Shown one piece after another: positions 58,868 to 64,000 of a stretch of 64,000 nucleotides of DNA. This stretch comes from Patiria miniata. Lineage: Eukaryota; Echinodermata; Asteroidea; Valvatida; Asterinidae. The notes beneath the pieces are model-generated. The model had not been told where the DNA came from, searched no databases, and saw only the letters and a program-made list of their open reading frames with translations. A program made the translations under genes and the position numbers. Location: NCBI RefSeq assembly GCF_015706575.1, contig NW_024037074.1:29005334-29069333 (forward strand). Direction: 5' to 3'. How positions within the stretch are numbered: the first letter of the stretch is position 1; every line of letters starts with the position of its first letter.

Positions 58868-60905
58868 TATTAGGCCGAATAAAAAAAAAACCAAGTTTCT
58901 CTTCCGGGTTTTTGAAAAAGAAAGAGGAAGAGGGGCTTTTTATTATTTTTTCAAGATGGCCGCCATTTTGAAATTTCCTGCAACCGTTGGTGTTTCCAAA
59001 GACACTTTTAAAATGGAAAACAAGTTGAACAAGAGAACTAAACACATTAACAGTGTCATTTAGAGTTGCATTGTCTACAATGAACAGTTTTAGACGCATT
59101 TGCTTTAACCGTGGACTTTTTCGGTGTTTTTTACTGCATTTTTCCAAAAAAATAATGATAAAAAACAACCCAGGCGGCCTCCAGAAAGGAAGCGGGCGGG
59201 ACAAGAAACATATTTTTTTTTACTTCGCCTTAGCGATTTTTGATGTAAGTTTTCAACATAGTTCCGAACTGAATTAATGGATGGTAACGTGCAGAGAAAA
59301 TAATCGTGATGGATTGTCCAACATTTAGGCCATCCCATCATTTTTGAAAGCTTGAAATTGCGAGTTGTTGCTAATTATTCATGTTTTTTTCCCCATTTTT
59401 TTGCTTTATTGGTAACGAATAAAAAACTCAATATTTATATTGATAATCAGGATATTTTGTTGAAACGTGCCCTGTCATCAAAATAATAAAAGCCCGATAC
59501 AACGACTACAAAGGAGAAAAATAGGCGTGTTGTCATGATTTTAGACAACAAAACGGCCCCTTCTCACTTTAGCAAACAATGGGTAATTTTATTTAAAGAA
59601 AATCGACCTAGGAAAACAACCGAAAACACGTTAACCCAGTACATATGTTAGTTTATTGCAGCAACATTTTTTTCCCTCGAGTTTTGCCTCGAAGAATAGA
59701 ATTTTTGTTTCTAGAGCTACAAAGGTTATTCACTTTTGAATGAGACGCCGACCAAAACAATCGGCCCACGTTTAGTCTTTTGTTTGTAAAATAGGCTTCA
59801 TAACCCGGTACCGCAGACATTTCTAGTTTTTATTTATTTAATTTGTGACCTGACATTTATTCGTTTCTTGCGGTGTTCACAGCATGGTTCCCTACCTCAG
59901 TATTTAGACTTGATAATATAATATGAAACTGGAACCGGTCTACCAGCAGCAGTGAAGCCAGAGTTTCCACCATGGGGGATTGGTGGAGGTGCAAGATGTT
60001 AATCTAGTGGGAGGGAAGGCGGCAATTTCTGCTATACCTTATACCCGCATGGTCATTTATGGGAATTAATTATTTCCGAGGGGGCGACTGTGGGAAATTA
60101 TTTTCTACTGGTGCGTGTAAGCCCAAGCCCCCTTCACGCCATCCATCCCCCACTCCACCCCAGTGGCTACGCCGCTGTCTACCAGCAGGGCGGATTTGAT
60201 ACATCGTTTAAGCAAATTAAAGCGGCCCCCTCAATTGGAAAAAAAATATCGATTATTTTACAAGAGCTACAATAGACGACACAACTGTTGTAAAATCGAC
60301 TTATTCATCCTCTTCCTCTTGATGAACATATTAATGAAAAGGAGAACAACAGCACCCTGGCATTAAATAAACGAACCCCCCCCCCCCCCGGATCTCGAAG
60401 CCGCCTTACCGTATATTTGGGGTATAGGGGATCCGCCGTAGGCTGCCCGGGGTGGTCAGGAGGTAAAGGGATGCATAAGCGTAGGCAGCGGTGGGGGGGG
60501 GGGTGATTTACTCCCGTCCCGAATATTTTGTAAAGAGTGCCCTTTCCATTCAAATGCCCTTATGTCACCACCGCTTACCACCCAATCATATGTAAAGAGT
60601 TTGTTAAGTGCCCTTTAAAAAAAAAAGTGGCGCCCTCTTTTGAGCATATATAGTTTCGGATGCCTCTTTTTTCAATAGCCCGCCTGTATCGCCCTGAAAA
60701 GCACCATTTTATTGTCGGTTATAGTGTTCATAATTGTCGGTTATAAACAGCGCCCCCATGGACAGATGGTACCAGCCTAACTACCCCAACCCCCTGCTTT
60801 TTGATTTTACGGAGGCTAAATGTCCGGTGAAAAAAATGTGTCTACATTTCATCACTGATGTTCGAAAATGTTTAACCCCCGACTCAAAAAAAATGACCGT
60901 GCTAC
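58868..60905. other. Distal 3' flank of unit D, no gene seen
   Basis: Colinear with 11.25-13.29 kb of unit A, including matching C-runs near 60376. Short frames present in both copies are broken differently. Confidence 0.55.
60440..60680. repeat. Dispersed low-complexity repeat ('gtgccctttt' family), copy 3
   Basis: Matches 12810-13040 at the same place in the type-1 flank; related to 39540-39780. Confidence 0.5.
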
Positions 60906-61508
60906 GCCACATTTTGCTTCCGCTATTGAAGGTTGGAATTTTGTTGAGGAAAGACGTATGTTGTATACGGTTGGATCCAAACAGTTGGATGGGTTTGGGA
61001 TTGGGTGTTGGTTGGGCATATTTCTGTGTTTGGTTTTAGTATACAGGTTGTGTTCAATAAGCACAGAGGGGGTTTTGCAGACGTTGCACCTGTGCAAGGT
61101 CGATTGCATGCCAAGAAGGTGGTCTGTCCGAGCGCGCGTGTGGATGGGGATAGATCAATGATTATAATAAAGTTGCCTTTGGGATCGGCTGGGATGCGCA
61201 AAATAAGTATATTTTCACCGTTCGAGGGCGGCAACTGTATATGAACCAAATATTATGCACACACACTATATTTACGTTCTTAGTGCTTTTTTTTTCCGAG
61301 CTAAATTCATTTCACCTTCGTTTTTCTATTACAAATGTAAACTGCATGACCTGACTACAAATTACTAGCCACCAAATGCGTGGTTCCAATATATAACACG
61401 AAGCGCAAAAACAAACATTGATTGAATCAAGTATGGCCGGTGCACGTCATTATACTATCCACCAATCACAGTTAGTCACCCAACAAGTCGGTGACAACAA
61501 GTCAGTGG

Positions 61509-61811
61509 TCTGTGATTGACAGGTGCCAATCACAATCCGCGTGTTTGAATGTGTCACCGACATTCATACAATCATTCCACCAATTAGATGCGTCTTTTTG
61601 AGTGTCGGTGATACAAGCTTCAGGTTTAACGTGTGGCAATGTAACATTGACATCATTTCCCTCTCACAAATATGAAGCGGGTCAGTGATGTGTGATTGAC
61701 AGCGCGCAGGGGGGGGGGGGGGGCAATCACAAACCGGGCTCGCAAGTTCCTCAGTCACTGCTCGGGAAATCGACGTCAATATTTAAGTCACAAGCTGCCG
61801 GCTCACTCCTC
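61509..61811 (+). promoter_or_regulatory. CCAAT/TATA promoter with two TGATTGACAG sites, unit E
   Basis: TGATTGACAG lies at 61513-61522 and 61693-61702. A 16-base G run (61709-61724) has expanded between the second site and the CCAAT-type word, whose first C is lost (GGCAATCAC). CGACGTCAA is at 61771-61779 and TATTTAA at 61780-61786. Confidence 0.7.
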
Positions 61812-61888
61812 ACAACGACCGAAGCTCATGTTCACGTTCAGACGACAACCCGAGATAACTGTTTGCAAGATCGAACAAGAATTGCACG
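61811..61888 (+). other. Candidate exon 1, unit E
   Basis: Ends CACG|GTGAGT at 61889. The same ATG context as in B1 and D is present at 61829. Any C1q exon it serves is beyond the window. Confidence 0.48.
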
Positions 61889-62486
61889 GTGAGTGTTTGA
61901 AACAATCTTTGACGATAATTCTTCCAACTTTGGGATTTATCTTTTTTGATATATGATATTGACAGAAATAAGCTTATAGCCAAAATGGCGAGATATAAAT
62001 ATTTCAGACCATGATGATCCCGTTTTCATACGGTAACTCGATAACTTATTGATAGGTGCTTGAATAATCACCAGGTATTATGTAGTATAGACTATAGCTG
62101 AATTAGCTCTTAGTCTCAACAGTTGATGCGGATTCAAACCAACTTGTTGTGAGGCCAAATGTTCAGGCAATAAAAGCTAAGAACAAAAATCTGGTGGTTT
62201 TTTTTTATTTGTTCTTAATAAGGAATTCATGTCGGACAATATCTTTGCTATTACTTCCATGGTGCACTCTCGACGCACAGTAATTGCCCAAATACTGAAA
62301 AGTGAAAAAGAACTCTTTAAGTTTATGGAAGTTTTATAGTTTTTATTGCCATTCAGGTTCGCCAGTTTTCCAGTAAAACCTGGCTGTATAGGTTTTTCAA
62401 GAGTGTATTACATCAAGTTCCCTATTTGTAGTGAAGCACAAGCTCTTACGCAATTTTGTAGATGATAAATAAAAACCTTTTTGTCT
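61889..62486. other. Intron-1 start of unit E, no gene seen
   Basis: Nearly identical to 1017-1612 of unit A, closer to A than to C or D. Confidence 0.6.
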
Positions 62487-62490
62487 TTAA

Positions 62491-62922
62491 CCCTTCGCGT
62501 GCTAATTTTTGGCACTGTGATTTTAGACGGCTGCTGGGAATAAATCCATGACACAATGTAATTTGAGCTACCCTGCCCTCAAAGTCCACCATTCACCCCC
62601 AGAATAAAACCAGACACTAACCCCCTCAATGCCATTTGACAGTTCCATTTTGGTCACAGGGGTGATCGAGGTAATCCCTATGTGAACAATGCGTTTGTAC
62701 ACAAGCCTATGTAAATGCGCACAAGCACACTAGGTTTTCCCGCCAATTTCCAACCCCTCCAGTAGGATCACAAGACTGACACCCCCTCTAGTGGATGTAC
62801 CATGGTCCATACTAGGATCTAGTAATAAATGACCTGGGCATGGCTACACGTGGCTGGTACAATAAAAAAAAAAAAAAAAAAAAGTGGAAGTGATTCCAGT
62901 CACACTGACTCCAGGTAAGGTT
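62491..62922. mobile_element. 432-bp insertion at a TTAA site, unit E only
   Basis: TTAA flanks both sides (62487-62490 and 62923-62926). Unit A shows the empty site at about 1613 ('gtctttaacgaaag'). It starts CCCTTCGCGTGC and ends near CTCCAGGTAAGG, with an A20 run at about 62864-62883. The ends match only loosely as inverted repeats (CCCTT against CCTTACC). Another TTAA-targeting non-autonomous element is the simplest reading. Confidence 0.72.
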
Positions 62923-62929
62923 TTAACGA

Positions 62930-63973
62930 AAGAAATCTTGCGAATGCTCGACACTTGACCCATAATATCAGTATATGACCATTCACCCCCTTTATTATCT
63001 TGCTATTTTTCCCTGTTTATTGTATTAAACATATAATTCCGATGCGTTGCGCTCACCTTTTTTCCCGGCAATCACTCTAACTAATTCAGGATAAAAGGTT
63101 ATGCGGAAGTTGGCCATGGAAGAACGTATAAAGGAAATCGGGACATCTCAAACATCCTGTCCTATGCTGTGTTATTGAAAATTGGGATAATCTCAATACC
63201 TTTTGCACTTTGTTTTTAAACCGTGTCATTTCACTAGTTCACAGTGCGCCATTCCGGTTTGATCACTCTATGGGCCTGAACGTTCATAATTTCAAGCATT
63301 GCACGATAAAAGTGCGATTGGTTAGAATAGAATAGAGGGCGCAAATACAAACGGACCGGGAATTATTACTCACACAGTTTTACTCATGCTCAAATTGCTT
63401 TACTTCGCTGGATTCATTTCTAGAAATCCTGTAAAGAGTTGATGTTTGTACACATTATTCGGGCCGCCTGCTGAGCTGTCCGACTTCCAAGTTTGAAGCA
63501 CAAGCTTTCCTGGGCATCACGAGGGCCGGGGCAATGGGGGGTGGGGGGGGGCTGCCTCCCGGTCAAGCAAAACAAACAGGAGAAAAAGGAAATAAAAGAG
63601 AGGTGTGAAATCATACTGTTGTTAATTTAAACGGAGTGGGTGCAAAAAATGATCAATCGGGAAAATGCTGCAAAAAAAATGGATTTGGGGGAAATGTGTT
63701 TCGATTACTGCTGGAGGGGAGGGCGCCCCTCCGCACCCTAGATCAGTCAATATAAAATAAATCATATAGCCACATTAAAACATATTGCTATTTCTGGACG
63801 TATTCGAAAAGGAAGATACCCGTCAAATAATAATTTGTCCATTAATAATTAGTATAATTTTTCCCGTTTTCGTAAGATGATTTATCAATATGAAACAAGT
63901 CTTTTTTAGGCCATTAGGCCTTATTTTGGGCGAGTGCTCAAAACTTCATTCATTCTATCATCTAGCCACTTAA
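62930..63973. other. Intron-1 continuation of unit E, no gene seen
   Basis: Colinear with 1625-2200 of A and then with 15.4-16.4 kb of B1, including the GC-rich repeat at 63705-63745. It skips the B1 segment equivalent to about 15735-16195. Confidence 0.55.
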
Positions 63974-64000
63974 CCCTAAAAGGGCCGGGGGCCGCAATCC
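63974..64000. mobile_element. TTAA-type MITE, unit E, cut by the window edge
   Basis: TTAA (63970-63973) then CCCTAAAAGGGCCGGGGGCC, the same end and same flank as the B1 copy at 16410. The intact TTAA here shows that TTCA at 16406-16409 is a mutated target copy. Confidence 0.7.

Larger units (their letters stand above)
46055..60905 (+). repeat. Tandem array unit D
   Basis: Complete unit with promoter, exon 1, intron containing a TTAA-type MITE, exon 2 and an intact C1q gene. The type-1 flank is shared with unit A, enlarged here by a 3.97-kb insertion. Promoter to C1q distance is 4.2 kb, the shortest in the window, and is probably nearest to the ancestral spacing. Confidence 0.75.
60905..64000 (+). 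repeat. Tandem array unit E (start only)
   Basis: Lead-in, promoter, exon 1 and about 2.1 kb of intron 1. It is most like units A and B1: it shares with B1 the MITE at the right edge. The C1q exon would lie outside the window. Confidence 0.7.

Noticed and set aside
1..64000. CRISPR arrays, rRNA genes or prokaryotic operons
   Set aside because: No regularly spaced short repeats, no rRNA-like blocks, and gene structure is clearly eukaryotic.

Overview
The window looks like nuclear DNA of a marine deuterostome invertebrate, most likely an echinoderm. The evidence is AT-rich, repeat-laden, intron-bearing DNA, many poly-G/C runs, frequent AGGCCTA-type words, Penelope, Ty3/gypsy and LINE relics, and secreted collagen-C1q genes. 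The species cannot be named from sequence alone. There is no bacterial-style gene organisation.

The window is one degenerate tandem array of C1q-domain genes. The basic unit is: a GC-richer block with a CCAAT/TATA promoter and a short first exon ending in a GTGAGT donor; a long intron; a ~68-nt second exon with a clear poly-T/AG acceptor; a short intron; a single coding exon for signal peptide, Cys cluster, collagen repeat and C1q head; and a 3' flank holding an antisense non-LTR reverse-transcriptase relic. Promoter/exon 1 occurs five times (about 0.65-1.0, 13.9-14.3, 31.0-31.4, 46.7-47.1 and 61.5-61.9 kb). Exon 2 occurs four times. The coding exon occurs three times intact (9141-9977, 36822-37649, 51261-52097) and once truncated (22092-22376). 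The fifth coding exon would lie beyond the right edge. Linking the distant exon 1 to each C1q exon is inference from synteny and splice signals.

Layout: unit A 1-13.29 kb; B1 13.29-17.745 kb fused to B2 17.745-25.84 kb; remnant B' 25.84-30.35 kb; unit C 30.35-46.05 kb with an internal remnant near 41.2-41.6 kb; unit D 46.05-60.9 kb; start of unit E 60.9-64 kb. At least three scars (17.745, 26.006 and 41.57 kb) join sequences from different parts of the unit and delete the C1q exon, so more units once existed.

Mobile DNA entered individual units, and the paralogous units give empty sites for several insertions: a 4.5-kb element with ~525-bp inverted ends and TTA target duplications in unit A, holding Ty3/gypsy and LINE debris; a 3.97-kb giant inverted-repeat element with 5-bp duplications in unit D; a LINE (33.29-35.70 kb) and a Penelope-like element with a degenerate hammerhead motif (41.58-43.83 kb) in unit C; TTAA-type MITEs; a mariner-like MITE shared by A and D; and SINEs. 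The intact C1q proteins are the only host proteins I can support. They are probably secreted collagenous lectin-like recognition proteins, and their amino-acid differences are concentrated in the C1q head.
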